DNA from: Croceivirga sp009797885
GTDB taxonomy: Bacteria; Bacteroidota; Bacteroidia; Flavobacteriales; Flavobacteriaceae
Assembly: GCA_045866215.1 (NCBI GenBank)
Contig: AP035880.1
Span: forward strand, 3,534,001 to 3,598,000
Direction of reading: 5' to 3'
DNA length: 64,000 nucleotides
Part shown: in pieces, positions 43,134 through 51,808 of the stretch
How the letters are laid out: every line of letters begins with the position of its first letter
Position numbering within the stretch: the stretch's first letter is position 1
The notes under the pieces: model-generated
The model's database searches: none
What the model was told of the DNA's origin: nothing
What the model saw: the letters and a program-made list of their open reading frames with translations, nothing else
Made by a program: the position numbers and the translations under genes

Positions 43134-45293
43134 ATGAAGATTAAATCTGTATTGCCTTTTGTGTTTTATGTCTTGTTTTCAATTGTTCTCTTTGGACAAC
43201 AGAATGATAATTCGGTACTGGACACGTTGAGATTGTATCATTCGGAGATAGATAGCCTATTTAAAGAGTATAAGAAAATTTCTGATAAGGGCAGTGGTTT
43301 ACGCAAAGTAGAGGAACAGTATTTTATGGATAACCTTTTAGAATTACTTCAGAGAAAGTGCACCGTAGGTCGTCCCTACTATGAATACTTAAAAGCAACA
43401 GAAAGCTTGGATACAAGTGTTTTGTCCGAATATAATGTAGCGGTACTATGCAAAAAGGTTGAGGCTGAGAGTTCTCTAAACAGTATGAGGAAATATAGGG
43501 ATACTATTCAAGGCTTAGACAAGGAGTTCAACGAAACAATGGATTCCCTTAAAAGTGTTGAACTCCCGAAAAAATTTGAGGAGCTCACAACCCGATTAAA
43601 TAAACTCAAGAAAGAGATTTTTAGTAACTGTGAAAAAGCCGATCAACTAACTCAATATTTGACGGACGACGGTACCATTGACCAAGCCGTTATAGACGCT
43701 TATACTCCGGTCCCTATCTGTTCATCTTACAAAGGGACTCAAGGTAACAAAACACAGCCTAAGAAATTTATTATCGTTGGCGATGGTAATCCTATTCATG
43801 CCGATAGCCTTTTTACCAGTTCAACGGCAAAGGAGACTTTTTATAATGCGATTGATGCCCAAAGTGCAACCCAATTGGGAACGTTTCTTATTCCTAAAGA
43901 AGATTTTGAAATTAGTCTCTATGTAGAGGGGCATTTAAAGCGAAAACCTAATAGCATAAAGAAGGGGAGTGATCAGTTTGTGACCTTAGAAAAATATTTT
44001 GAATTAATATCAACTCATGAAACAAAAAATAGCAATGACGCTAAAAAAAAGAAATTGTTCAGAAAGGGCAAGCTATTTCACGGTAGGCAGATGCGATTTG
44101 CTTTGAAAGAAGACAACAACCTAAAATCCATTAGTAAGATTGATTTACCATCAAAATTACTTTTTCAATCCATTGCTTTCGAAATTAAGGAAGGAGGGCT
44201 TGTCGATATTCGATTAAAAACAGTGGATAAAAATTCTGGGATACAAATGTACTTTGAGAGTAGGGCACCGGTATCTCTTTTAAATTACACAATTCATGCA
44301 GACCGCAGTTTTCTTCATTTTTCAAATAAGTTTTCTGACCAAAATAACTCTGCTGCTTATCAAACAAAACTATTGGAACATTTGAGAATTAGGGTGTCAG
44401 ATGTTCTTCATTACGATCCAAAAATTGGAAACAATTATGTGCCAGAAGATTTGGCATTCGAACTTCCAAAGGATTTGGAAAAAGAAAAAACGGAAAACGA
44501 ACCTCGCTCATATCAATTGATAAATGATTCCAGTTTGAAAAACATGTTAGACCTTAGGGCATATACAGATTTCTTAGGCCTATTCGGTGATGAGGCAAAT
44601 GGGCTTTTTCAGTTAGAGGGGAAAGCGGATTTTTTCCTTAACCCATTTAACTTTAACAGATCTTCTATCTATTTGTTTAAAAAAGTAACTCCATTCATTA
44701 GGTACTCTCGTTTGGAAGAGGATAACGAATTCATTTCCACAGAAATATTGGAATCGGGAGATGCTTTTGGGTTTGACAATGATCGGTTGGAATTATTGGA
44801 AAAATCTAATCTCGAATTTGGGATTGACTTCGATGTTTTTACTTTTAGACCTTTTAAGGAGTCACCTTTTTGGGCTTCTTTGCATTTACCTATTAATTAT
44901 TATACATCGAAAGTACGACCTTTTGGAAACGAAAATGGGGAGAATGACTTCAATTTTAATACTCTCGGTTACGGTCTAGCCCTTAGAGTAGAATTAAAAC
45001 GCCTTAACAATTTTGGGTTAAGCATTGGAACTTCTTTCAAGGAATACTCATTTTTGGGAGATTATTCTGGAATAGTCGATTCTTCCAATAATAGTTTCGA
45101 AGAACCTAATAGATTTCGCACACATTCTGTAGATGCGGAAATATTCTATTTTCCTAACAATAGTAAAACCCAATCTATTTTTCTAAGGATGAGGGGCTTC
45201 AGGGACATTAGCGATGGGGATGCATCTTTTTATCAACTACAATTTGGGTATCGGTTCACAGTGGGAGCGGGGAATGTCAAAGCAAAGAATTAG
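43134..45293 (+). CDS. unknown exported protein with C-terminal barrel-like region
   Basis: 719 residues, not recognised. The signal peptide ends near LFGQQ. A Lys/Glu-rich predicted coiled-coil region (about 25-180) contains paired Cys. A central domain of about 250 residues follows, and from about 490 alternating hydrophobic strands suggest an outer-membrane barrel (FEFG-like turns, ending YQLQFGYRFTVGAG). It is first of a group with the patatin-like membrane lipase at 45487 and the anchored protein at 47932. Base composition is AT-rich like the rest of the island. Confidence 0.8.
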   Translation: MKIKSVLPFVFYVLFSIVLFGQQNDNSVLDTLRLYHSEIDSLFKEYKKISDKGSGLRKVEEQYFMDNLLELLQRKCTVGRPYYEYLKATESLDTSVLSEYNVAVLCKKVEAESSLNSMRKYRDTIQGLDKEFNETMDSLKSVELPKKFEELTTRLNKLKKEIFSNCEKADQLTQYLTDDGTIDQAVIDAYTPVPICSSYKGTQGNKTQPKKFIIVGDGNPIHADSLFTSSTAKETFYNAIDAQSATQLGTFLIPKEDFEISLYVEGHLKRKPNSIKKGSDQFVTLEKYFELISTHETKNSNDAKKKKLFRKGKLFHGRQMRFALKEDNNLKSISKIDLPSKLLFQSIAFEIKEGGLVDIRLKTVDKNSGIQMYFESRAPVSLLNYTIHADRSFLHFSNKFSDQNNSAAYQTKLLEHLRIRVSDVLHYDPKIGNNYVPEDLAFELPKDLEKEKTENEPRSYQLINDSSLKNMLDLRAYTDFLGLFGDEANGLFQLEGKADFFLNPFNFNRSSIYLFKKVTPFIRYSRLEEDNEFISTEILESGDAFGFDNDRLELLEKSNLEFGIDFDVFTFRPFKESPFWASLHLPINYYTSKVRPFGNENGENDFNFNTLGYGLALRVELKRLNNFGLSIGTSFKEYSFLGDYSGIVDSSNNSFEEPNRFRTHSVDAEIFYFPNNSKTQSIFLRMRGFRDISDGDASFYQLQFGYRFTVGAGNVKAKN

Positions 45294-45486
45294 GTCATTT
45301 TAAAAAGACTAAAGAATTACTAAACAAAAAGAATTTCTCAATTTCAAACGATTTCAAAAGGATGATTTTTATTTGGTTTTCAAAAAAGGAAAACAGGCCT
45401 TTGATTGCACATATAGCTGAGTTCGAACATTCGTTCAATTTAGCCTCTCAATAATTAGTATAATTCTTGTAACAAAACGATGCTCT

Positions 45487-47823
45487 ATGAAAATTATTAA
45501 AAGAACTATTCGTCGGCTATTCGAATCTGTAGAAAATGTTTTGAATTGGTTATTGGCCGTAATTTTGGAAGCTTTGAACCATGGTTTATCGCTTGTAGTT
45601 CTAATTGTTGTTTGTTTGTTATTCTTTGTTTTTCCCCAAACCAGTGACCTTCTACTAATTTTAAATCAAGTAAAGCTTCAACTTATGGAGGTCCCTCTTT
45701 TTTTTGTAAGTCTTACGGTACTCGCCTTTTTAATCAGCAACTTAAATGACTATTTACATGATACTTCTCTTCAAGAAATAAGGCTCAAGCGGGGTATCAA
45801 AAAGGTTATTATTCCCAAGGATAAGAAAGAGGATCAGTACAACAAATCGAAAATGGAGGATTACGATAGTAAGGAATCCCGTGAAGCTTTTTTGCAGAGA
45901 CGACTTCCTAAGGTACTTGGAACACTTTTAATCTTGATTTCCGCACTTGCTGTGATTTTCTTATTTGAAAATATTAACTATTCCAAAAAGTTCTGGTACT
46001 GGATTGTTCTAGCCATAATTCTATTTTTTTTGATATGTGCATTACATCAGAAAGTCTCTTTGAGAATTTCAACTATGTTAAAGGAAAATGATAAAAAAGA
46101 ACGAATACCATTGGTTTTAGGAGCACTTGCATTGCTTTACATTTTTATAATGGCAGTTTTTAACAACGGAGGCAATACTGGAATTATTGGTTTATTTGGA
46201 GCTCTGGTATCTTTAGCCATTCTTTTTTATATCGTTTCTACTTCCTACAACGAGCGTATCCTAAAGCTAAAGAACAAGTACGGTTTTCCCCTACTAGCTT
46301 TATTAACAGGTGTTACATTTGTCCTGTACCTATATTTTCTAGTTTACCCACAGCATGCAAAATGGGTTAACCCTTTAACAATCATAAATGTAAGCCTAAT
46401 TGCATTGTATAGCTTTTTTTATCTTATCAAAGTAGTGGGAGCAATTAAAGGGGTTCCACTTTTAGGATTTGCGATTATTCTACTCTTTCTTGCCGGAACC
46501 TTTGTCGCCTCCCAGGATGGTTTTAATCACTACAAGGTGAGCATAAGTGAAACTAAGGTAAGTCCTGAAGACTATGAACGGAGTTCGATAAGTCAATACA
46601 TCAGGTCATGGTTGGATTATCGTTCTTCTGCGATTACTAACTTTCGGGACAAGGGCGAAAAATTTCCTGTAATATTTGTGTCTTCAGAAGGTGGTGGTTC
46701 TCGTGCTGGAGCCTGGTCTTTTTTGGTGAACAGCTATTTGGTAGAGCGAAACCCAGATTACTTTGAGAAATATTTGTTTTCCATGACTGGAGCTTCTGGA
46801 GGGGCTGTTGGTAACGGTATGTTTTATTCGCATGCCAGAAGAGCTTTTCTTAATGGCGAGGAGATGAACCTACTTTTGAACGATAATTCTACACCCTTAA
46901 AGTATAAGGCAAGCAAAGTGATGAGTGGCAACTATCTGTCTTCATCTATTGCTGCCCTCCTTGGCAGAGATTTACTACAAAGCGTGTTTGGCATATTACC
47001 TATTGATGATCGTTCAAAATTACTAGAGAACGAGTGGGAAGAGGGAATGGCTAAAGTTTTTAATTACCCTGAAGGACAAAATCCCTTGAAAGCTCCTATA
47101 ACGGACTTTAATTTTAAAGAAAATGATGGATACACTTTGCCCATTTTAATTATGAACACTTCGAATCTACAAAGTGGGGAATATGGGGTATTCTGTCCAG
47201 TAGGTATCACTTCGGATGAAAAAAACATGGGGGTTTTTATTGATATCTTAGGACGTTATGTCCCTAAAGAAGAGTCGGTAAAGGTTTCTACCACGATGTC
47301 TTTAGCAGCTCGTTTCCCTTTTGTCAGCCCATTGGGTAAAATTAAGGGTTTGGGGCAGTTTGGAGATGCAGGCTATTATGATAATCTAGGAGGGGGAGTT
47401 ACTCAAAGACTGGTAAACGTTTTTAGAGAAATACTGGAGGAGAAACCTTATCAGCACTTGAAATCAACCTTGGATATCAGGCATTTGGTAATCGTAAATA
47501 AGCCGGAAGAGGCTCCAATCGCCTACAGGACACAATTGCTGGCTCCCCTTCTTACCTTAATCAATACAAGCTTTGGATTCCCTGAGGAAATGAAGAAAAC
47601 CTTGGGTGATGATTATCAGATCGCATCAAGTAGGACGGAAATTGATTTTGATGTTAGTTCTATTAATACTTTAAGAGGAGGTACTAAAAAAAATATTACG
47701 CCTATACTACCGTTGGGTAGATATTTGTCTGAAATTGCAGTGCAATCCCTTGAAGAACGATTGGAACACGATACAATAACAGAAAAATTGAATAAGCTGG
47801 TTCCATATAAGACGGTCGAGTGA
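45487..47823 (+). CDS. membrane-embedded patatin-like phospholipase
   Basis: 778 residues. About nine hydrophobic helices fill the first 350 residues, with a charged loop near 90-140. The C-terminal domain (about 390-730) is patatin-like: oxyanion loop SSEGGGSRAG (residues 399-408), nucleophile GASGG with Ser437, and the dyad Asp in FGDAGYYDN (Asp627). Patatin domains hydrolyse acyl esters of membrane lipids. The large helical membrane half is unusual compared with soluble or barrel-linked patatins. Neighbours and island setting are compatible with a defence or envelope-lipid role; this is conjecture. Confidence 0.8.
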   Translation: MKIIKRTIRRLFESVENVLNWLLAVILEALNHGLSLVVLIVVCLLFFVFPQTSDLLLILNQVKLQLMEVPLFFVSLTVLAFLISNLNDYLHDTSLQEIRLKRGIKKVIIPKDKKEDQYNKSKMEDYDSKESREAFLQRRLPKVLGTLLILISALAVIFLFENINYSKKFWYWIVLAIILFFLICALHQKVSLRISTMLKENDKKERIPLVLGALALLYIFIMAVFNNGGNTGIIGLFGALVSLAILFYIVSTSYNERILKLKNKYGFPLLALLTGVTFVLYLYFLVYPQHAKWVNPLTIINVSLIALYSFFYLIKVVGAIKGVPLLGFAIILLFLAGTFVASQDGFNHYKVSISETKVSPEDYERSSISQYIRSWLDYRSSAITNFRDKGEKFPVIFVSSEGGGSRAGAWSFLVNSYLVERNPDYFEKYLFSMTGASGGAVGNGMFYSHARRAFLNGEEMNLLLNDNSTPLKYKASKVMSGNYLSSSIAALLGRDLLQSVFGILPIDDRSKLLENEWEEGMAKVFNYPEGQNPLKAPITDFNFKENDGYTLPILIMNTSNLQSGEYGVFCPVGITSDEKNMGVFIDILGRYVPKEESVKVSTTMSLAARFPFVSPLGKIKGLGQFGDAGYYDNLGGGVTQRLVNVFREILEEKPYQHLKSTLDIRHLVIVNKPEEAPIAYRTQLLAPLLTLINTSFGFPEEMKKTLGDDYQIASSRTEIDFDVSSINTLRGGTKKNITPILPLGRYLSEIAVQSLEERLEHDTITEKLNKLVPYKTVE

Positions 47824-47931
47824 TGTTTTTTCACTGAACAATTTTACTAAATGACGTTAACAAGGAAACGGTAAGGCATTAAAGGTATATTACAATTTGG
47901 CTAACAAAGGATAACTAATTATTATCATTAC

Positions 47932-48630
47932 ATGGACCTTAAGAATCAAATCCTAGGGGCTTTTATCGGGCTAATCATTGGTACTTTGTTGGGCAATGAA
48001 ATAAGCAGAATCCTAAACAAGCCGAAGGTGAAAGTTAGGTTTAAGGATATTTCTCCATTGTTAACCGAAAATGGAGAATTTTGGTCCATTTTGATAGTTA
48101 ATTTTGGAAGGACCGTAGCTACAAACTGCAGTTGTTTTATTACACTTTTTGATATAACCGAAGAAGATATTATAGATGAAAACTTAGCTGACAAAGAAGA
48201 AGGTCTGCCTAGTTATAGTCACGAGAATATTGATATTCACTTTCCCAGGGGACAATTTGTTTCTCGCAATAAGTTTAGAAATATTCAAAATGAAAGCTTA
48301 TGCTGGTCAAAACATGGTAATCCCAATATCTTGGATATAAACCCAGGAGTTGTTGAAAGCTTGGACATTTGCAAATGTCATTTTAGTGAGGAACGAAAGA
48401 CTTGGTATCTTATTTTCCCATCTGAAAAAGGGTGGAGAAAAGTTAGAATAAGACTAAACTTAAAGCCGATTTCAGGAAGAATATTCGTTTGCCCTTCTAA
48501 TGAATTTCCAACACTGCTTGATTTTAAAATAGATGTGAATGAAAAGGGAGAACCCATATTCCATCCTATTCGCTATAACATTTTTAAGAGATTTGTTCGA
48601 TTCCTCAATCGAAAGAAATTATTTGCGTGA
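47932..48630 (+). CDS. unknown single-anchor protein in the island
   Basis: 232 residues with one N-terminal helix (ILGAFIGLIIGTLLG) and a beta-rich domain containing several Cys (NCSCF, ICKC) and Trp-rich segments. No motif is recognised. The last 12 bp overlap tail-to-tail with the glycosyltransferase gene on the other strand. It follows the patatin gene at 108 bp and may be cotranscribed with it. Confidence 0.7.
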   Translation: MDLKNQILGAFIGLIIGTLLGNEISRILNKPKVKVRFKDISPLLTENGEFWSILIVNFGRTVATNCSCFITLFDITEEDIIDENLADKEEGLPSYSHENIDIHFPRGQFVSRNKFRNIQNESLCWSKHGNPNILDINPGVVESLDICKCHFSEERKTWYLIFPSEKGWRKVRIRLNLKPISGRIFVCPSNEFPTLLDFKIDVNEKGEPIFHPIRYNIFKRFVRFLNRKKLFA

Positions 48631-49791
48631 AGCCTGTTGATATAGGTTGGAGTAATCGTGAGCACATCGTCTTAAATCGAAATTACTACGGAACCTTATC
48701 GTTGAGCTGTTTCTTGTCTTGTCAATATTGTGAATCGAATCCATGATTTTGTTTGCAAGATCTTCATGGGAATTGGCAGAGAAAAAAATAGCATGACTAT
48801 AATCAGAAGCGATTTCCCGATAGGTCGGAATATCACTTAAAACTGTTGGAATACCTAGGGCTAGCGACTCACAAATAGATAGGCCAAAGGAGCAATACCG
48901 CTCAGGAGAAATTACAATGTCACATTCTGAATAAGCGGTTGTTATATTATGATATCTGGATACCTTTACACGGTCGCTTACATCCAATTCCCTAGCCAGT
49001 CTATTAAACTCGGGCAGATTTTTCTCATAACTCTTTTTCAACCCAGTGAATATCATCTTGAAGGGAATATTTTTTTTCTTTAAGATTTTGCATGCCCTAA
49101 GGGCAATATCGATACCCTTTTGTTTAAGTACAAATCTAGAGGACTGCAAGATTACGAATTCCTTCTTGCGAGCATCTTTTTTGTCCTGAAGCACAAAATC
49201 AGCTAATGGAATTCCTTGGGAAATATTTTTTATTGGGATATCCAACATTTTGGAAAATCTGGTCGCATAATATTTGCTTGGTGTAATTAAGTAGTTAATT
49301 CCATGTAAGTTGGTCTTCTTAGTTCTGACTTTCTCCGAAAAGAAGTCAAAAAAACCAGCTCCCCAATAATGGCTATATTCAAATTCGTTCTCATGGTTAG
49401 TCACTATATAGTTCGATTTTGCCTTCAAGAATGCAGCAGAAGTAAAAGAATTGAAATGAAAAATATCTGCTTTGACACCTTCTAACTGTGCCATTGAATA
49501 GGAGCTAAGACGTTTTAGGGCCTCCAAGGAATATTTACCTCGAATTATCTCCTTTTTTAAAAACTCAGATGAAAAGTAAGGGTAGCTCTTGTAAGCCTTA
49601 TTAAAGTTCTTAGGGATTCTTCCAAATACTTTTATCCCTTCCACTTCAAATTCAGAAATACGACTTGTGCAAACGATAAAGGGATTGAAACCTAGTAAAA
49701 TAAGCTCTTTTGCTAGTTTTATTAAAAAACGCTCTGTCCCGCCAATGTAGTTTTTAGAAACCTCGAAGTTTGTATGCAGACAGATAGTCAT
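48619..49791 (-). CDS. glycosyltransferase family 4-like
   Basis: A 390-residue GT-B fold glycosyltransferase, cytoplasmic or membrane-associated, no signal peptide. The N-terminal domain has NYIGGTERFLIKLAKELILL. The C-terminal nucleotide-sugar site has ILQSSRFVLKQKGIDIALRA and the E-x7-E motif in PERYCSFGLSICESLALG. It would add a sugar to a surface glycan. It is the only glycan gene in the island and faces the patatin group tail-to-tail. Confidence 0.9.
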   Translation of the reverse strand: MTICLHTNFEVSKNYIGGTERFLIKLAKELILLGFNPFIVCTSRISEFEVEGIKVFGRIPKNFNKAYKSYPYFSSEFLKKEIIRGKYSLEALKRLSSYSMAQLEGVKADIFHFNSFTSAAFLKAKSNYIVTNHENEFEYSHYWGAGFFDFFSEKVRTKKTNLHGINYLITPSKYYATRFSKMLDIPIKNISQGIPLADFVLQDKKDARKKEFVILQSSRFVLKQKGIDIALRACKILKKKNIPFKMIFTGLKKSYEKNLPEFNRLARELDVSDRVKVSRYHNITTAYSECDIVISPERYCSFGLSICESLALGIPTVLSDIPTYREIASDYSHAIFFSANSHEDLANKIMDSIHNIDKTRNSSTIRFRSNFDLRRCAHDYSNLYQQASRK

Positions 49792-49823
49792 TGATAATAA
49801 TTAGTTATCCGTTGTTCACGTAG

Positions 49824-50744
49824 CTAATTATAGGATATGAGGTTCCGTGGATGTTTTAGTTTAAGAATCTCTGAGGTTCTCTGATGACTTACATGGGTAT
49901 ATATCTGGGTTATGTTTATGGAGCTATGCCCCAAGAGCTCTTGAATATATCTAATGTTGATATTGGCCTCTAGTAGCTGAGTGGCAAAAGTATGCCTGAA
50001 AACATGTGGGGTGATGCCACGCTTGATACCTGATTCTTGAGATATTTTTTTGATTAGATGACGAACGGATTGTTCGGAAATGCGATGGTTTAAACGATTG
50101 ATAAAAAAGAAAGAGTTTTGATTTATTTTTTCCTGAAATAAGCTATAGTAGTCTTTTAATGCAGTTATGGTCTCACCATTGGTGATGGGAATGATACGTT
50201 CTTTATTTCCCTTACCAAGGATTTTTATAGTGCTAAAGTCAGAATAAATGTTTGACCTTTTTAGAAAGCAAAGTTCTGAAACGCGAATTCCTGTAGCAAA
50301 TAACAACTCTACAATAGCTATATTTCTAATGATTTGTTGGTATCTCATTGAACTCTTTAAGGCTGTAGATTTTTGAGATTGAAGTTGCTTAAGTATTGAG
50401 GTAACCTCGTTTAATGACAACACCGAGGGAAGAGACTTTTGGACTCTTATGTTAATCCGCATTTTGTCAAATGGATTTTCTGAAATGCAATCTTCGTACA
50501 GCAGATGACTATAGAATACCTTAAGGGTTGCTATTTTTCTTTTGACCGTCCTGGGAGCATATTTATTGATATGAACCAAATGCTTCCTAATATGTTCTTT
50601 TTGAATTAATCTAAAATCCCGGATATCAAATTCATCTTTGATATATTTTTTGAATTGTTTGAGGTCTGATGCGTAGGCCTCAATTGTTTTTTCACTTAGT
50701 TTTTTTTCTGTTTTACAATAAGATAGAAAGTGGTCTAAATACAT
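49824..50744 (-). CDS. tyrosine recombinase/integrase (XerC/D-like)
   Basis: 306 residues from the ATG at 50744 (an in-frame ATG at 50774 is possible). The SAM-like N-terminal domain has LSEKTIEAYASDLKQFKKYI. The catalytic domain holds Arg in ATGIRVSEL, Lys in LGKGNKERIIP, HxxR in HVFRHTFATQ, His in LLGHSS and nucleophile Tyr in IYTHV, so it looks active. It lies 460 bp from the 3' end of ssrA, pointing away from it, and is the probable agent of island insertion. Its closeness to XerC/D rather than to phage integrases is notable. Confidence 0.92.
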   Translation of the reverse strand: MYLDHFLSYCKTEKKLSEKTIEAYASDLKQFKKYIKDEFDIRDFRLIQKEHIRKHLVHINKYAPRTVKRKIATLKVFYSHLLYEDCISENPFDKMRINIRVQKSLPSVLSLNEVTSILKQLQSQKSTALKSSMRYQQIIRNIAIVELLFATGIRVSELCFLKRSNIYSDFSTIKILGKGNKERIIPITNGETITALKDYYSLFQEKINQNSFFFINRLNHRISEQSVRHLIKKISQESGIKRGITPHVFRHTFATQLLEANINIRYIQELLGHSSINITQIYTHVSHQRTSEILKLKHPRNLISYN

Positions 50745-50939
50745 AATTTGGTTTTTTTGGTTAAAACCAATCAATGTAGAATTATTTCAACATATTGAAA
50801 ACTAAAAAGGATTGAATAAATAGACCTAAATTTGCATATAAACTCCTGAACCTAAATCTTAAATAATACGGTTTGGTTACAGGATTTTGATTTAAAAATG
50901 ACATCTAAAAGGTAGAGCCGGAGACGGCCGAGCGTTAAG

Positions 50940-50961
50940 AAAAGGTCTTGCAGACCTTTTT
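50940..50961. terminator. bidirectional terminator beside the integrase
   Basis: A perfect 9-bp stem AAAAGGTCT / AGACCTTTT with a 3-base loop and flanking A and T runs; it works on both strands by shape. It lies in the 430-bp gene-free stretch 50775-51204. Confidence 0.7.
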
Positions 50962-51011
50962 AGCGATGGAGCGAGCTGGCGTGTTGACCTTCGAATCCCT
51001 GAGGTAGAACG

Positions 51012-51041
51012 AAAAAAAGCTACCTTTTGGGGTAGTTTTTT
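51012..51041. terminator. second terminator between integrase and ssrA
   Basis: A run of A, then CTACC pairing with GGTAG, then a T-run (51012-51041), with a one-base bulge. Symmetric A/T flanks allow either direction. Confidence 0.55.
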
Positions 51042-51044
51042 GAA

Positions 51045-51061
51045 GTGGAGCCGGAGGGATT
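51045..51061. repeat. 17-bp copy of the ssrA 3' end
   Basis: GTGGAGCCGGAGGGATT is identical to 51204-51220, the ssrA 3' end, and then diverges. A shorter trace, AGCCGGAG, lies near 50915. These look like relics of earlier integration events at the same site. Confidence 0.65.
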
Positions 51062-51138
51062 GGCTGGCGCCCTTCCCATTTGTTCCCATACTGCAAATAC
51101 AACTGCCAATTTTTACAAAATTGATGTCCAAAAACAAC

Positions 51139-51169
51139 AAAACCCAAACAAATGAATTTGATGGGTTTT
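51139..51169 (-). terminator. ssrA terminator
   Basis: AAAACCCA (51139-51146) pairs with TGGGTTTT (51162-51169); on the minus strand the stem is followed by a T-rich tract, 36 bp after the mature ssrA end. The shape also allows termination on the other strand. Confidence 0.7.
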
Positions 51170-51204
51170 TTATGTTTTTGCCATATGGCAGTTGTGAGTG
51201 ATTG

Positions 51205-51601
51205 TGGAGCCGGAGGGATTCGAACCCTCGTCCAAACAAGCAACAACAATGCTTTCTACATGCTTAGTTCTGATTCGTTTTTCGACGCACGACCGACCCA
51301 AAACCGCCTATCGTACGCTTAGCTTCTTTAGTTTAGGATTTCCATTGAAGCCCTGAAAATCCGGTGTTGACTTTTATGGTGCCCCAAAAAAGGTCGCCGT
51401 CAACAAGGGCTACCAAGGGACATTTAGCTTTCCCGCCTTGCGGGACTAGGCTTGGACTTACTGTAATTCAGTCAATTAAGCAGCTAAAGCGTAGTTAGAC
51501 TCGCCATTTAAAAGTGTGGGATATTGAATTTACGAGCATCATTCCCATAGCTCGACATGCTTACATCGCCATTGGTCTCGCTGTCAAAACCAGTCGGCCC
51601 C
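51205..51601 (-). ncRNA. ssrA: transfer-messenger RNA (tmRNA)
   Basis: The minus-strand 5' end GGGGCCGACTGGTTTTGACA is the standard tmRNA opening. It pairs with CGGCTCC at the 3' end to form the acceptor stem; the T-arm GGGTTCGAATCCC precedes it. CCA is not encoded. The tag frame at 51476-51505 reads GGC GAG TCT AAC TAC GCT TTA GCT GCT TAA, that is GESNYALAA preceded by the Ala carried by tmRNA itself. It rescues stalled ribosomes and marks the protein for proteolysis. Its 3' end is the attachment site of the neighbouring island. Confidence 0.95.
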
Positions 51602-51613
51602 ATTATGAGATGG

Positions 51614-51621
51614 CAAATCTA
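51614..51621 (-). promoter_or_regulatory. ssrA -7 box
   Basis: TAGATTTG on the minus strand is a perfect TAnnTTTG, 13 bp before the mature 5' end, which fits a short precursor trimmed by RNase P. Confidence 0.6.
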
Positions 51622-51808
51622 TGATTTGCTTGGTGGAATTACATCCCGAATTTATTTCGGAACCTCATACCCCACCATCCCATCGTTTTTATCAAAGAAC
51701 AATTTTCAAAAGGATGGCAAAGTTAACCAATTATATTTCCCGCTCAGAAAAGTTTGCGCATACCCTACAATCCCATTATTTTAGTCCAAATAGTATACCA
51801 AACCTGTT

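Larger units (their letters stand above)
42813..51204. mobile_element. probable genomic island integrated at ssrA
   Basis: Limits are the ssrA-end-like repeat at 42813-42829 and the intact ssrA 3' end at 51205. Inside are a tyrosine recombinase near the ssrA end, a glycosyltransferase, and three genes of little-known type. The stretch is visibly richer in A and T than its flanks. Tyrosine-recombinase islands typically insert in the 3' end of tRNA or tmRNA genes and leave such direct repeats. The left repeat has one mismatch, and a second 17-bp copy at 51045-51061 makes the true border uncertain; the unit may be old or composite. Confidence 0.6.

Noticed and set aside
50990..51010. A further tRNA T-arm (TTCGAATCCC) near the integrase
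   Set aside because: Only about 15 bases match, no stem closes and no full cloverleaf can be drawn.
50892..51249. Two overlapping minus-strand open frames beside ssrA
   Set aside because: They run through terminators, repeats and the ssrA 3' end; their start (GFESLRLH-like) is the usual artefact of reading through a tRNA-like end.
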